Assembly (NCBI GenBank): GCA_048270425.1
Contig: JBLWSY010000010.1
Location: 62,001-126,000 of the forward strand
From: Oceanospirillum sp048270425
GTDB taxonomy: Bacteria; Pseudomonadota; Gammaproteobacteria; Pseudomonadales; Halomonadaceae
Direction of reading: 5' to 3'
Length of the DNA stretch: 64,000 nt
In this document: positions 17,257 to 26,271 of the stretch, piece by piece
Layout: each line of letters begins with the position of its first letter
Position numbering within the stretch: position 1 is the stretch's first letter
Position numbers and translations under genes: made by a program
Notes under the pieces: generated by a model
What the model saw: the letters and a program-made list of their open reading frames with translations, nothing else
Told to the model about the DNA's origin: nothing
Databases searched by the model: none

Positions 17257-18252
17257 TTAATCACCCTTTATATCAGTACGGGCCGAATCCCGCTCCGGTT
17301 TAAACCAGAGTTCAGGCCGGTTGAGGGGTGTTTTCGGATGTAGCGACGGGCCCTGAAGTCTGATCAGGGTGTAATCGGTATTGTTGAGCAGATTAAGGGC
17401 TTTTTTCAGTTCCGGAAGGGTACGGAAATAGTGGTCGAAACTGCCATCGGCAATCGCTCTTTCAAGGCCCTTTTCGATCCGTTGCGCTAACTGTTTTCGT
17501 TCAAGGGGAACAAAAAAGTAGATGGGGCTGATGTACTGCAGTACCAGATCCTCTTTCAGCATCAGGTCGTTGGTGATATCCCGTTCCAGCTCCAGCCAGA
17601 CCTCAGCGATGCTGCGGGGAAAAAAGTCCACCCGGTTTTTACTTAACATCTGAAACAGGCCGGCATATTGGGTGTGGGTGCGAACCAGAAAACCGTTATC
17701 TTTCAGAATGGCAACATCGGGCCAGCCGTTTCCCTGAATCATCACGTACTGACTCAGTTCTTCTTGGGTATCTACGTTGGAAAACGCCTCAGCCCGCTTG
17801 CGGTTGATCAGCATTATCCGATAGCCCAGCAGCCCTTTCATCAAAGGGATGCGGATCGGCAGCGTGCGTATCTCACGCATTGTGCTGGTCATACCCCAGG
17901 TTACGTCCAGTTTATTTTGGCTGACCATCATAAAAGAGCGTTCCTGATTGATAGGTTCTTCCCTTGGTAAGAGCTCGTAAGGGCCGTAATCATCAAGGGT
18001 TTTGTCCAGTGCCAGTTTCAAAAGGCCTGTGAAATAGTTAAGACGCTGATCTTCAGGGTGGTCTGCCGGGCGATGGTAGAGCGTGAGGACAGGTTGGGTC
18101 GACAGGGCAAGCGTATCCCCTGATCTGGCATGCGCTCTGGCAGAGCCAAAAAGCAATATGGCAAATAGCAGGCACAGAGCGAGTGCTGTTGCCGTTGGTG
18201 AAGGGTACGCTGGTGCAGGATGCACAGAGCACTTTTGAACCACCCTTGTCAT
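17257..18252 (-). CDS. periplasmic substrate-binding-like protein (orphan)
   Basis: 331 residues, beginning with a long signal/anchor region (ALALCLLFAILLFGSARAHA). The rest looks like a type II periplasmic binding fold of the SBP_bac_3-like kind seen as orphan proteins in marine gammaproteobacteria: an early strand PVLTLYHRP, KLALDKTLDDYG, a QNKLDVTWGMTSTMRE hinge region and a SPIYFFVPLERKQLAQRIEKGL late segment. No ABC permease or kinase is adjacent. Ligand unknown. The start could also be a downstream codon, because the first 15 residues precede a normal signal peptide. Confidence 0.65.
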   Translation of the reverse strand: MTRVVQKCSVHPAPAYPSPTATALALCLLFAILLFGSARAHARSGDTLALSTQPVLTLYHRPADHPEDQRLNYFTGLLKLALDKTLDDYGPYELLPREEPINQERSFMMVSQNKLDVTWGMTSTMREIRTLPIRIPLMKGLLGYRIMLINRKRAEAFSNVDTQEELSQYVMIQGNGWPDVAILKDNGFLVRTHTQYAGLFQMLSKNRVDFFPRSIAEVWLELERDITNDLMLKEDLVLQYISPIYFFVPLERKQLAQRIEKGLERAIADGSFDHYFRTLPELKKALNLLNNTDYTLIRLQGPSLHPKTPLNRPELWFKPERDSARTDIKGD

Positions 18253-18780
18253 GACATTGTCCCAATGCAGTCGCTGGATATACGGAATTCTGATTATTTT
18301 TATAAAAATGAATGAAGCTCTGAACAGAGTATAGATAGGCTTTGAATATTTGGATCGTCTTAATTAATCGGGTGCGGGTCACCCTATTGCAACACGTGCC
18401 ATCTTGGTCGCCAGGAGATAGATCCTGTTGCGATTGTTTGTTTCTGATCGCTGCCTGCTGAACGGTAGGTGCAAATAGCTTGTTATAAATGCAGTAACCT
18501 GGTCTTTTAAGCGTGCTTTAGTGCTGGGTGCCCATCGGTAAGATGATGATGCTGGCTGTGGTTGCTGCCGGGTATTTCAGCAATGGCAGCGTCTTTCAGG
18601 AACACCGCAAGCTAAGCTCTGTTAATCATGGAAACTGAAAAGGCTGTCTGAGAGCTCCTTTTTTGTGTCTGTTTTTTTCCGGTTTGCTGAGCAATTTTGT
18701 ACAAAAAACTTATTCGGGACTGAGTTACACTCAATTAACCTCTGTTGGAAAACGATTATTCGTTCTGCAAAACTGCTTTT
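18253..18780. other. 528-bp intergenic region, nothing recognised
   Basis: This divergent gap between the binding-like protein (-) and the AraC regulator (+) contains no supported open frame. I found no strong terminator and no repeat. Promoters for both neighbours must lie here. Confidence 0.5.
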
Positions 18781-19644
18781 ATGACTAAAGAGATCATTTC
18801 GGCTGAAAAAGCCAATTTGCCTGATAAAGAAAGCGCCGTATTCAATACCGCTGCAGAGCTGGGCGGTGTTGAGCTTCTGAACGCCCGTTATAAAAAGCAG
18901 AACTTTTCCCGCCACAGCCATGAAGGCTTCACCCTTGGGGTGATTCAGGAAGGTGCACAGTGTTTTTACCGTACCGGTGGTAACCATATCGCCCCGCAGG
19001 ACAGCATTATTCTGGTGAATGCCGATGAGGTGCATAACGGCCATTCTGCAGCTGATGGCGGCTGGGCGTATAAAGCGATGTATCCGCTGCCGGAGCAGCT
19101 CAACAGTGTCTGCGCGGAGCTGGGTAGCTTTAAAGATGTCACGCCCTATTTCCCGGAACCCGTGGTGCATGACCCGGAACTGGCCGCGCAATTCCGTCAG
19201 CTGTTTGAGGTACTGGAAACTTCAGATAACCGGCTGCTTCGGGAAAGTCTGATGTATGCCTTTCTGGTGAAGCTGATTCACCGCCACGGTCGCTCCCGTC
19301 TGCCGCAAGGCCCGCAAACCAAAGTGCAGTCCCAGCTGCATCGGGTGAAAGAGTTTCTGGATGATTTTCCGGAAGCGGATATCTCTCTGGAAGATCTGGC
19401 GCAACTGGCCAACCTCAGCCCGTATCACCTGATCCGAGCTTTTGGTAAAGCCTTTGGCCTGCCGCCCCATGCCTATCAGGTACAGGCGCGTTTGCGTCTT
19501 GCCCGCCAGTTTCTGCGTAAAGGCCAGACACTGGCAGATGCTGCCCAGAGCAGTGGCTTTCACGATCAGAGCCATCTGCACCGCCACTTCAAAAAAGCGA
19601 TGGGCGTGACCCCTAAGCAGTATCGCCAGAGTTTTGGCTTTTAA
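18781..19644 (+). CDS. AraC family transcriptional regulator
   Basis: 287 residues from the ATG at 18781 (a TTG at 18745 is also in frame; neither has a clear ribosome binding site). The N-terminal half is a cupin-type AraC ligand domain with HSHEGFTLGVIQEG and HIAPQDSIILVNADEVHNG. The C-terminal 100 residues contain two helix-turn-helix units, the second with GFHDQSHLHRHFKKAMGVTPKQYR. It directly precedes azlC/azlD in the same direction, a common arrangement in which the regulator controls the amino-acid exporter. Confidence 0.9.
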   Translation: MTKEIISAEKANLPDKESAVFNTAAELGGVELLNARYKKQNFSRHSHEGFTLGVIQEGAQCFYRTGGNHIAPQDSIILVNADEVHNGHSAADGGWAYKAMYPLPEQLNSVCAELGSFKDVTPYFPEPVVHDPELAAQFRQLFEVLETSDNRLLRESLMYAFLVKLIHRHGRSRLPQGPQTKVQSQLHRVKEFLDDFPEADISLEDLAQLANLSPYHLIRAFGKAFGLPPHAYQVQARLRLARQFLRKGQTLADAAQSSGFHDQSHLHRHFKKAMGVTPKQYRQSFGF

Positions 19645-19740
19645 ACGCGCAATTTTATCCAAGTTTTCCCGCCCTTAATTCTTCTAATCTCAAACCTCGA
19701 TTTGCTCATTTTTTCTGTCTTTGTGCGTATAGAGGTTGTG

Positions 19741-20628
19741 ATGATTCCAGATACCTTCAGTCGGTTTAACCGGCTTAATCCGCTCAGCCCGTTCAGTCGT
19801 TTTAATCGTGGTGCGTTGGCGATGTCGCCGCTGACGATAGCGGTATTGCCCTGGGGCGTGCTGGTCGGGTCACTGGCCATTGATGCCGGTTTTACCCTTT
19901 GGGAGAGTCAGGCGCTGTCGGCCATCTTGTTTGCGGGTGCCGCTCAGTTGGTGGTGATCGGTATGTTAAGTGGTGGTGCGGGCTTGCTGGCGCTATTGGT
20001 GACGGTGTTTTTTATCACCTCACGCCACCTGCTCTATAGCGTGGCGATGCGAAGCCGAATCAGTCCCTTGCCACTTCGCTGGCGATTGGCGTTGGGTTTT
20101 TTGCTGACTGATGAGCTATTTGCATTCTGCTTATCAGGTCAGGGATCCTCAGATAAAGGGGCATCAGCAAAGCGCGCCTATACAAAAAATTCTGCTGACA
20201 AGTCCTCCGTCGCAGAGTCAGCCCCCGAGTTTGATCGCTGGTTTGCATTGGGAGCCGGTCTTAGTTTTTATCTGATCTGGAATCTGGCAACGCTGGCGGG
20301 AATCCTATTGGGCAATCAATTCCCGCAGATGAGTCATTGGGGGCTGGAGTTTGCGGTTGCCGCGACCTTTATCGCCTTGGTCGTTCCTCAGATTACCGGC
20401 TGGCCGGTGGCGATTTCGGTATTGGTCGCTCTGTTGCTGTCGGTCATGTTGCACCTGTATGTCGTTCCCGGTGCTTTAGCATTGGCTGCGCTGGGTGGAA
20501 TGTGTGCGGGTTATCTGGCTGACCAGATAGCTGAAAGCATGTCGGGTGAAGAAAGTTTGGGCGAATCCCAGAGAGCTTGTTCTGAAGCTTCTAGTTGTTC
20601 TGAAACATCAGAGGAGCCAACCCGATGA
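19741..20628 (+). CDS. azlC: AzlC family branched-chain amino acid exporter, large subunit
   Basis: 295 residues from ATG 19741, which has AGAGG six bases upstream; the TTG at 19702 is less likely. It begins with the AzlC pattern AIDAGFTLWESQALSAILFAGAAQLV and has about eight hydrophobic segments. A polar stretch of about 35 residues (Ser/Lys/Ala-rich, around 134-168) interrupts the membrane core in a presumed cytoplasmic loop, unusual for AzlC. With AzlD it forms an inner-membrane exporter of branched-chain amino acids (AzlCD/YgaZH family). The stop overlaps the azlD start by four bases. Confidence 0.88.
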   Translation: MIPDTFSRFNRLNPLSPFSRFNRGALAMSPLTIAVLPWGVLVGSLAIDAGFTLWESQALSAILFAGAAQLVVIGMLSGGAGLLALLVTVFFITSRHLLYSVAMRSRISPLPLRWRLALGFLLTDELFAFCLSGQGSSDKGASAKRAYTKNSADKSSVAESAPEFDRWFALGAGLSFYLIWNLATLAGILLGNQFPQMSHWGLEFAVAATFIALVVPQITGWPVAISVLVALLLSVMLHLYVVPGALALAALGGMCAGYLADQIAESMSGEESLGESQRACSEASSCSETSEEPTR

Positions 20629-20960
20629 CTTTTCTGATTATCTGCATTCTGGCGGCACTGGTGTTTTTAAGCCGTTATCTCTTTCTGGAGCCGAAACTGC
20701 CACTGAAGCTATCTGCTAATGGCGAGCGATTTCTGCACTTTTCAGCCCCTGCGGTGTTAACCGCCATAGCGGCCCCCGTGGTGCTGTTGCCGGAACAGGC
20801 GGGGTCTGAGCTCCCTGAGCTGTGGCTGGCCTGGGATAATCCCTATCTGATCGCAGCTTTATTTTGCGTTGTGATTATCCGCTTAACCGGAAATGTGTTG
20901 CTGACGACGGTACTGGGCATGGTCGGTTTTGTTCTTTTAAGTCAGATGGTTTTGGTATGA
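20625..20960 (+). CDS. azlD: AzlD family branched-chain amino acid exporter, small subunit
   Basis: 111 residues with four hydrophobic segments and the AzlD-like SRYLFLEPKLPLKLS and FLHFSAPAVLTAI stretches. The four-base overlap with azlC shows co-translation. It is the small partner of the AzlCD exporter. The region to 21181 is non-coding. Confidence 0.87.
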   Translation: MTFLIICILAALVFLSRYLFLEPKLPLKLSANGERFLHFSAPAVLTAIAAPVVLLPEQAGSELPELWLAWDNPYLIAALFCVVIIRLTGNVLLTTVLGMVGFVLLSQMVLV

Positions 20961-21081
20961 CGTGGCTTTAATTCGTTTTATCGGGAGTGGATCGTTAACG
21001 TTTAGAAGAAAAGTCCCATTTTTAGCGAGAAAATGTCATGTTTAGCCATGAGTCTTGTGTCCATAATAAATTCATCAACGA

Positions 21082-21116
21082 GGGTAGAGATCTGAAGGGA
21101 GATTGCCTCTCTACCC
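21082..21116 (+). promoter_or_regulatory. inverted repeat upstream of the oxygenase gene
   Basis: GGGTAGAG (21082-21089) and CTCTACCC (21109-21116) are a perfect 8-base inverted repeat in the 221-bp gap, ending 65 bp before the oxygenase start. It may be an operator or a leader hairpin. The TTAATATGTTAA operator of the other hpa genes is absent here. Confidence 0.5.
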
Positions 21117-21181
21117 GGCACAGCGCTTATCAGGCGGTTTGTGTCCGATGAATACAACAACAATTATATGGGTACAGTCTC

Positions 21182-22348
21182 ATGAAACAGAATAATCCTA
21201 TGCTGGAAAAACTGCAGGAAATCCTGCCTGCGATCCGTGCTAACGCGACCAAGACTGAAGAGCTGCGTCAGGTTCCTCAGGAGAACATCAACATGCTGCA
21301 TGGCATCGGTCTGAACCGTGCTTTCCTGCCGAAAGCATACGGCGGTCTGGAGATATCCCTGCCGGAATTTACCGATTGTATCGCAGCTTTAGCGGGTGCC
21401 TGCTGTTCAACAGCCTGGGCGTACAGCCTGCTGTGTACCCACAACCACCAGATGGCGATGTTCAGCAAAGAAGCTCAGGAAGAGTTCTGGGGCGAAAATC
21501 CGGATGCGGTAGCTTCTTCTTCCATCGCACCATTTGGTAAGTACGAAGAAACCGAGGGCGGCATTATCTTCACCGGCGATATGAAGTGGAGCTCTGGTGT
21601 GGATCACGCAGACTGGATCATCGTCGGTCTGAACCGCATGGTTAACGACGAGAAAGTGTACAGCTTTGCCGTTATCCCACGCAGCGAATTTACCATTATC
21701 GATGACTGGTACTCAGTTGCGATGCAGGGTTCCGGCACCAAGACCGCTCATATCGAAGGCGTATTTGTGCCTGAGCACCGCATTCAGGCAGCAGGCGATA
21801 TGATGGAAGGCCGTCATAAAGGTCGTGAGCTGTATCCGGACAGTAAAATCTATCACACCCCTTACCGTCCCTATTTTGCATCCGGCTTTGCGGCCATGAG
21901 TCTGGGCGTTGCGGAGCGTATGATCGAAGTCTACAAAGATCTGACCAAAAACCGTGTACGCGCCTACACAGGTGCCAAGGTTGATGGTTCTGTACCTCCG
22001 ATGCTGCGAATTGCCGAGTCTTATCAGCAGGTGTGTGCGGCCCGCGCTTATCTGGAAAAAACCTGGAACGAGCACAAAGAGTACGGCGAGCGTCACGAGT
22101 ATCCTGACCGTTACACTCTGGCACACTGGCGTACCAATCAGGCTTATGCCATCAAGATGTGTGTTGAAGCCGTTAACCGCCTGTGGGCTGTTATGGGTGC
22201 CTCTAACTGGTATTCCGACCGTGAAGGTCAGCGCCTGTGGCGTGAGTCCAACATGACGGCTGCCCACGCTTACACCGACTATGATGTGTGTGCTCAGATC
22301 ATCGGCCGTGAGCTGCTGGGTCTGGAGCCTGATCCGTCTCTGCTGTAA
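21182..22348 (+). CDS. flavin-dependent monooxygenase, oxygenase component (C2 / HsaA type, acyl-CoA dehydrogenase fold)
   Basis: 388 residues with the acyl-CoA dehydrogenase fold of group D two-component aromatic hydroxylases: N-terminal helices (KLQEILPAIRANA), GLNRAFLPKAYGGLEI, a STAWAYSLLCTHNHQ segment, the middle beta domain (FTGDMKWSSGVDHADW) and a C-terminal helical bundle ending DYDVCAQIIGRELLGLEPDPSLL. The closest functional model is the C2 oxygenase of Acinetobacter 4-hydroxyphenylacetate 3-hydroxylase, which takes FMNH2 from a separate reductase. Two C1-type reductases follow, and the homoprotocatechuate pathway lies downstream. Conversion of 4-hydroxyphenylacetate to 3,4-dihydroxyphenylacetate is therefore the likely reaction. 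No HpaB-type oxygenase is present in the window. Confidence 0.85.
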   Translation: MKQNNPMLEKLQEILPAIRANATKTEELRQVPQENINMLHGIGLNRAFLPKAYGGLEISLPEFTDCIAALAGACCSTAWAYSLLCTHNHQMAMFSKEAQEEFWGENPDAVASSSIAPFGKYEETEGGIIFTGDMKWSSGVDHADWIIVGLNRMVNDEKVYSFAVIPRSEFTIIDDWYSVAMQGSGTKTAHIEGVFVPEHRIQAAGDMMEGRHKGRELYPDSKIYHTPYRPYFASGFAAMSLGVAERMIEVYKDLTKNRVRAYTGAKVDGSVPPMLRIAESYQQVCAARAYLEKTWNEHKEYGERHEYPDRYTLAHWRTNQAYAIKMCVEAVNRLWAVMGASNWYSDREGQRLWRESNMTAAHAYTDYDVCAQIIGRELLGLEPDPSLL

Positions 22349-22390
22349 GTATCATCTCCGGCCGAAGGAGACACCCTGAGGTCGGGCTTA

Positions 22391-22418
22391 CCGGTTTGCT
22401 GTGATTCTGGCAGACCGG
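22391..22418 (+). terminator. hairpin after the oxygenase gene
   Basis: CCGGTTTGC (22391-22399) pairs with GCAGACCGG (22410-22418) with one wobble pair. The T-run is poor, so it may attenuate or stabilise the oxygenase message rather than fully terminate it. Confidence 0.4.
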
Positions 22419-22447
22419 TTTCTGAAACCTCTGACGGGGTGATCACC

Positions 22448-22633
22448 ATGAAAACACTTCTGGCCAGATTTCAGCGGCTGAAACGGCGTTCCTTTGTCGG
22501 ATCTTCCTGTTCAGATACAGCGAAAGATCTGCAGTCATCGGTTTCTGAATCCCCGGAGAGTGAGCAAACAAAAGCTCAGATTAATCTGCCTTTGACCAGT
22601 TCAGCAGCGGTTTTTCTGGTGCCTTATAACTGA
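22448..22633 (+). CDS. doubtful small open frame (61 codons)
   Basis: An ATG with GGGGTG upstream opens a 61-codon frame between the oxygenase and reductase genes. The product would be basic at the N terminus (KTLLARFQRLKRRS) and Ser-rich afterwards. It resembles nothing I recognise. It may simply be leader sequence of the downstream reductase gene, whose own ATG lies at 22754. Confidence 0.22.
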   Translation: MKTLLARFQRLKRRSFVGSSCSDTAKDLQSSVSESPESEQTKAQINLPLTSSAAVFLVPYN

Positions 22634-22753
22634 TCACTGTTGATTATTCCTCATCAGGAGTGGCAGGTGCTCAGCACTCATCAGCCTGCTTCTCTGAACC
22701 ATGCAAAGGCCTGTGACCTTTCACAGAATAAAAGCAAGAACAGGACAACCACC

Positions 22754-23677
22754 ATGAGTACCGAATTCGACCCACGGGATTTTCGTCGCGCACTGGGCAA
22801 CTTCGCCACCGGTGTAACCGTTATCACTGCCTGCACCCCCGATGGTGTTCAGACCGGCGTAACCGCTAACAGTTTTAACTCCGTTTCTCTGGAGCCACCA
22901 CTGGTGCTATGGAGCATCATGAAAAACTCCGGCAGCGTTGACGTGTTCGACAACGCCAGTCACTTCGCGGTGAATATTCTGGCGGCAGATCAGATTCCGG
23001 TTTCTAACCACTTTGCCCGTCCGGCCGACGATAAATTTGCCGGAATCGACTATGAGAAAGGTGCCGGTAATGCGCCGCTGCTAAAGGATTGCTCGGCACG
23101 TTTTCAATGTGAGAACTATCAGAAAGTTGATGGCGGTGACCACTGGATTCTGATCGGTAAAGTGGTGGCTTATGATGACTTTGGTCGTTCGCCACTGCTG
23201 TATCACGGTGGTGCTTACTCTGCGGTGATCCCGCACGCGGGTGTGAAACCGAAAGAGACCGAAGCCTCTGATGCGGGTCAGGCGAAAAACGATAAGCGCC
23301 TGGCTGACAACCTGTACTACCAGATGCTGCAGGCGGTGAAGCGCTACCAGACAGGCTATCAGCCACTGCAACTGGCGACAGGTCTGCGCACCATCGAAGC
23401 CCGTATGTTATTGAATCTTAATGACTTTGACACACTAAGTACCAAGGATCTGGAAGAGCGTATCGGCATGCCGGATAACGATCTTCAGGCGGCGGTTGAG
23501 ACCCTCTGTCGCAAAGAATGGCTGGCCCGCAACGGGGATCAGCTGAGCCTGACTACGGCGGGTGTCGAGCAGGCAGAAACCCTCTGGAAAATTGCCAACG
23601 AACGTCAGCAAGAGGTCTTCGGACAGTTTTCTGAAGAAGAGCTGGCTATTTTCCGTAAGGTACTGGAAGCGGTTTAG
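22754..23677 (+). CDS. flavin reductase with C-terminal MarR-like domain (C1 type), paralog 1
   Basis: 307 residues from ATG 22754 (AGGAC upstream). Residues 1-165 are a flavin reductase domain (FRRALGNFATGVTVIT, GVTANSFNSVSLEPPLVLWS, NHFARP, DHWILIGKV). Residues about 195-305 form a winged-helix, MarR-like domain (NLYYQMLQAVKRYQTGYQPLQLATGL ...). This layout is that of the C1 reductase of Acinetobacter 4-hydroxyphenylacetate hydroxylase, whose C-terminal domain binds the aromatic substrate and releases autoinhibition. It would supply FMNH2 to the oxygenase at 21182-22348. A closely similar second copy lies at 24936-25871. Confidence 0.88.
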   Translation: MSTEFDPRDFRRALGNFATGVTVITACTPDGVQTGVTANSFNSVSLEPPLVLWSIMKNSGSVDVFDNASHFAVNILAADQIPVSNHFARPADDKFAGIDYEKGAGNAPLLKDCSARFQCENYQKVDGGDHWILIGKVVAYDDFGRSPLLYHGGAYSAVIPHAGVKPKETEASDAGQAKNDKRLADNLYYQMLQAVKRYQTGYQPLQLATGLRTIEARMLLNLNDFDTLSTKDLEERIGMPDNDLQAAVETLCRKEWLARNGDQLSLTTAGVEQAETLWKIANERQQEVFGQFSEEELAIFRKVLEAV

Positions 23678-23805
23678 CCCTCTTCCTTGTTTTACCCTGT
23701 GCTTTTCCGGCCCTTGCCATCGGTTTGCCGGAAAGCCCGGGGAGTTGCATCGATGATCTTCATTGTGTCTGGGGAAGGCTCTTTAGAGCTGTTCCCGCCT
23801 TGTTT

Positions 23806-23832
23806 GCCCGGTTCCGAATGCCGGGCTTTTTT
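23806..23832 (+). terminator. Rho-independent terminator
   Basis: GCCCGG (23806-23811) and CCGGGC (23821-23826) followed by TTTTTT. It separates the first reductase gene from the LuxR-type regulator. Confidence 0.75.
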
Positions 23833-23932
23833 GTGTCTGTTATTTCTACTATTCTCCAACTTCGCTGATTTTCTCCAAAAAGAACACAATCAGAACCCAC
23901 GCAAATAGAACAACCACAAAATAAGAAACACC

Positions 23933-24748
23933 ATGACTGCTAACGATGCTGCTACCCCAAATGATTCTTCCGAACCCTCTTCTGACGGCTTGGCTGAACG
24001 CACTTCTGACAGCTCTTATGAAAGGGTCAACTGGCAACCGACGCAGGGGCAGCTGCAACTGCTCAGCATGCTAGGAGAAGCGGACTTTTTTGAGCCCTTT
24101 CTTAACTGGCTGCACCGGGAGCTGGGGGCGGATCAGTGCATGATCTTTTTCTGTGCCGATGGTGAGAAGGTCAGCACTCTGTTGTTTAAAGATTTTATCA
24201 AGGATGCGTCCGGTAAGAACCTGGCGGAATCCTATGTGACCGAACGCCGTTATCTGGAAGACCCGAATTTCCCGATTTTTAAAAGTAGCCAGCCGGGGGA
24301 GGTGAGTCTGATCCGCTTTGCGGATCTGATTCGTGAGATGGGGCCAAATTACCGTAAGCGCTACTTCGATGAGCCGGGCTTTCAGGACAAGCTCTCAGTG
24401 ATTTACGGCAGTGAGGCGGGTAACTTTTATATCAATCTTTATCGCCGGGCATCCGACTTTGATCAGGTGATACAGGCAGATCAGCAGCAGGCGGTCGGTC
24501 AGCTGCTGGGACTGTTAGTCAGTAAACACTATCAGATGAATCAGTCTCAGCTCAGTCAGGGGCCGTTGGCATTTCTGTCGGAGCGTGAACGACAGGTGTG
24601 CGAGGCGGTGCTGCAGGGTAAGAAAAGTGAAGCGGTAGCCCACGAACTCAATATCGCCCCCAGCAGCGTCATCACTTATCGCAAACGCGCCTATGAAAAG
24701 CTGGGGATCAGTAACCGGGCGCAGTTGTTTGCCCTTTGTTCCTCATAA
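23933..24748 (+). CDS. LuxR family transcriptional regulator
   Basis: 271 residues. The last 60 form a typical LuxR/FixJ helix-turn-helix (LSERERQVCEAVLQGKKSEAVAHEL, then SSVITYRKRAYEKLGI). The N-terminal 200 residues are an unassigned sensing domain (WLHRELGADQCMIFF ... YRKRYFDEPGFQDKLSVIYGSEAGNFYINLYR). It is neither a response-regulator receiver nor a clear acyl-homoserine-lactone pocket. It is sandwiched between the two C1 reductase paralogs, so it probably governs the hydroxylase genes, perhaps in response to an aromatic acid (inference). Confidence 0.8.
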   Translation: MTANDAATPNDSSEPSSDGLAERTSDSSYERVNWQPTQGQLQLLSMLGEADFFEPFLNWLHRELGADQCMIFFCADGEKVSTLLFKDFIKDASGKNLAESYVTERRYLEDPNFPIFKSSQPGEVSLIRFADLIREMGPNYRKRYFDEPGFQDKLSVIYGSEAGNFYINLYRRASDFDQVIQADQQQAVGQLLGLLVSKHYQMNQSQLSQGPLAFLSERERQVCEAVLQGKKSEAVAHELNIAPSSVITYRKRAYEKLGISNRAQLFALCSS

Positions 24749-24935
24749 GACTGGACATCGGGCTTATATTCGTAAATGCTACGCGCCCGTTAAAACAGAT
24801 CGCTACGCTATACCCCTCTCTGTTTTATCGTGAGTACTCTGACGAGATGCTGCTACGGCATCCAACGTGAGGGGTAACTCAATATAAAAAGATAACAGCT
24901 TCAGACTGTTAAACGTTAAGACAAAGGCCAAGACT

Positions 24936-25871
24936 ATGACTACTGCATTTGACCCGAAAGCGTTTCGCCGCGCTTTGGGCAACTTCGCCACCGGCGTCAC
25001 CGTAATTACTGCCACCGCAAAAGACGGGCAGCAGGCAGGTGTCACGGCAAACAGTTTCAACTCCGTTTCTCTTGATCCGCCACTGGTACTGTGGAGCATC
25101 ATGAAAAACTCCGGCAGCGTTGAAGTCTTCGACAACGCCAGCCACTTCGCGGTGAATATTCTGGCGGCTGACCAGATCGATATGTCCAACCACTTTGCCC
25201 GCCCGTCCGATGACAAGTTCTCAAGCGTTGATTATGAGAAGGGTCTGGGTGATGCGCCTTTGCTGCCAAACTGCGCGGCACGCTTCCAGTGCGCTAACTA
25301 TGAAAAAGTAGATGGTGGTGATCACTGGATTCTGATCGGCAAGGTAGAAGCCTTTGATGATTACGGCCGTGCACCGCTGCTGTACCACGGGGGCACTTAC
25401 TCCGCCGTTGTGCCGCACATGGGCGCGATTCAGAAAACCGCAGAGATCGATGAAGCCGCCGCAGAAAAAGCTGATGCTGATCGTGAGAAGCTGCTGGATA
25501 AGAATCTCTACTACCAGATGCTGAGCGCGGTAAAACGCTACCAGCGGGGTTACTGGCCGATGCAGCAGGCCAGTGGTCTGCATATTGCAGAAGCCCGCCT
25601 GCTGATGATTCTGAAAGATCTGGGTACTGTAAGCTTCAGCGATATGAGTGACTACCTGCTGATGCCGGAACAGGACCTGACCCCATCGGTTGAGAAACTG
25701 ACCCGTAAAGCCTGGATCAGCGTGCAGGACGACAGCCTGACTCTGACCGAAGAAGGTGCCAATCAGGCAGAAGCCTACTGGCAGCTGTCAGAAGACTATC
25801 AGGAAGAAGTGTTCGGTGATCTTACCGAAGAAGAGCTGGCGGTATTCCGTAAGGTTCTGAAAAAGATCTGA
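24936..25871 (+). CDS. flavin reductase with C-terminal MarR-like domain (C1 type), paralog 2
   Basis: 311 residues, same domain order as the protein at 22754-23677. The reductase half is nearly identical between the two, with long identical DNA stretches. The linker and winged-helix half (from about 170) are clearly diverged, for example GYWPMQQASGLHIAEARLLMILKDL here. Both probably deliver reduced FMN to a group D oxygenase, but the different C-terminal domain suggests another effector ligand or a different set point. A bidirectional terminator follows and the accessory island begins. Confidence 0.88.
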   Translation: MTTAFDPKAFRRALGNFATGVTVITATAKDGQQAGVTANSFNSVSLDPPLVLWSIMKNSGSVEVFDNASHFAVNILAADQIDMSNHFARPSDDKFSSVDYEKGLGDAPLLPNCAARFQCANYEKVDGGDHWILIGKVEAFDDYGRAPLLYHGGTYSAVVPHMGAIQKTAEIDEAAAEKADADREKLLDKNLYYQMLSAVKRYQRGYWPMQQASGLHIAEARLLMILKDLGTVSFSDMSDYLLMPEQDLTPSVEKLTRKAWISVQDDSLTLTEEGANQAEAYWQLSEDYQEEVFGDLTEEELAVFRKVLKKI

Positions 25872-25890
25872 CACTTCAGATACTGAACAC

Positions 25891-25920
25891 AAAAAACCGG
25901 ATCAAGTGATCCGGTTTTTT
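25891..25920. terminator. bidirectional terminator (left edge of accessory island)
   Basis: AAAAAACCGGATCA / TGATCCGGTTTTTT with a two-base centre ends the second reductase gene and the convergent hipB-like gene. It differs from the terminator at 29466-29497 essentially only in the loop. Confidence 0.9.
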
Positions 25921-25947
25921 GTCATCTGGAACAGATAAAATGGTTTG

Positions 25948-26271
25948 CTAATGATCGGCTGCTGCTGTTTCTGAGCCCTCATGCAGCAGATAATTGGCGA
26001 TGCTGGCTTGAGTAGGAATCAGCCCCATCTGAATACCAAAGGGTTTAAAGACCTTGTTGATCACACTTTGGGTCTGGCTGCCTTTGTTCTGCTCAATATC
26101 GGTCAGGGTACGGCGGCTCACACCCACGAGTTCAGCGTAGCGCGTTTGAGTAAAGCCCAGAACCTGCTTACGGAGTTGTTGCAGAACTTCTCCCTGGGTT
26201 AGTTCACCTTGTAAGTGCTGCCGTAACAGTTCTATCAGTAACGCCTGACGTTGGTCGGTGGTTAAGCTCAT
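25948..26271 (-). CDS. hipB: HipB-like XRE-family antitoxin
   Basis: 107 residues with a central XRE helix-turn-helix (GFTQTRYAELVGVSRRTLTDIEQNKGSQTQSVIN), the HipB type that binds DNA and the HipA kinase. It is the second gene of its operon, overlapping the end of the hipA-like gene by four bases. This toxin-first order is the reverse of classical hipBA. The protein would repress the operon through the palindromes at 27605-27706. Confidence 0.85.
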   Translation of the reverse strand: MSLTTDQRQALLIELLRQHLQGELTQGEVLQQLRKQVLGFTQTRYAELVGVSRRTLTDIEQNKGSQTQSVINKVFKPFGIQMGLIPTQASIANYLLHEGSETAAADH

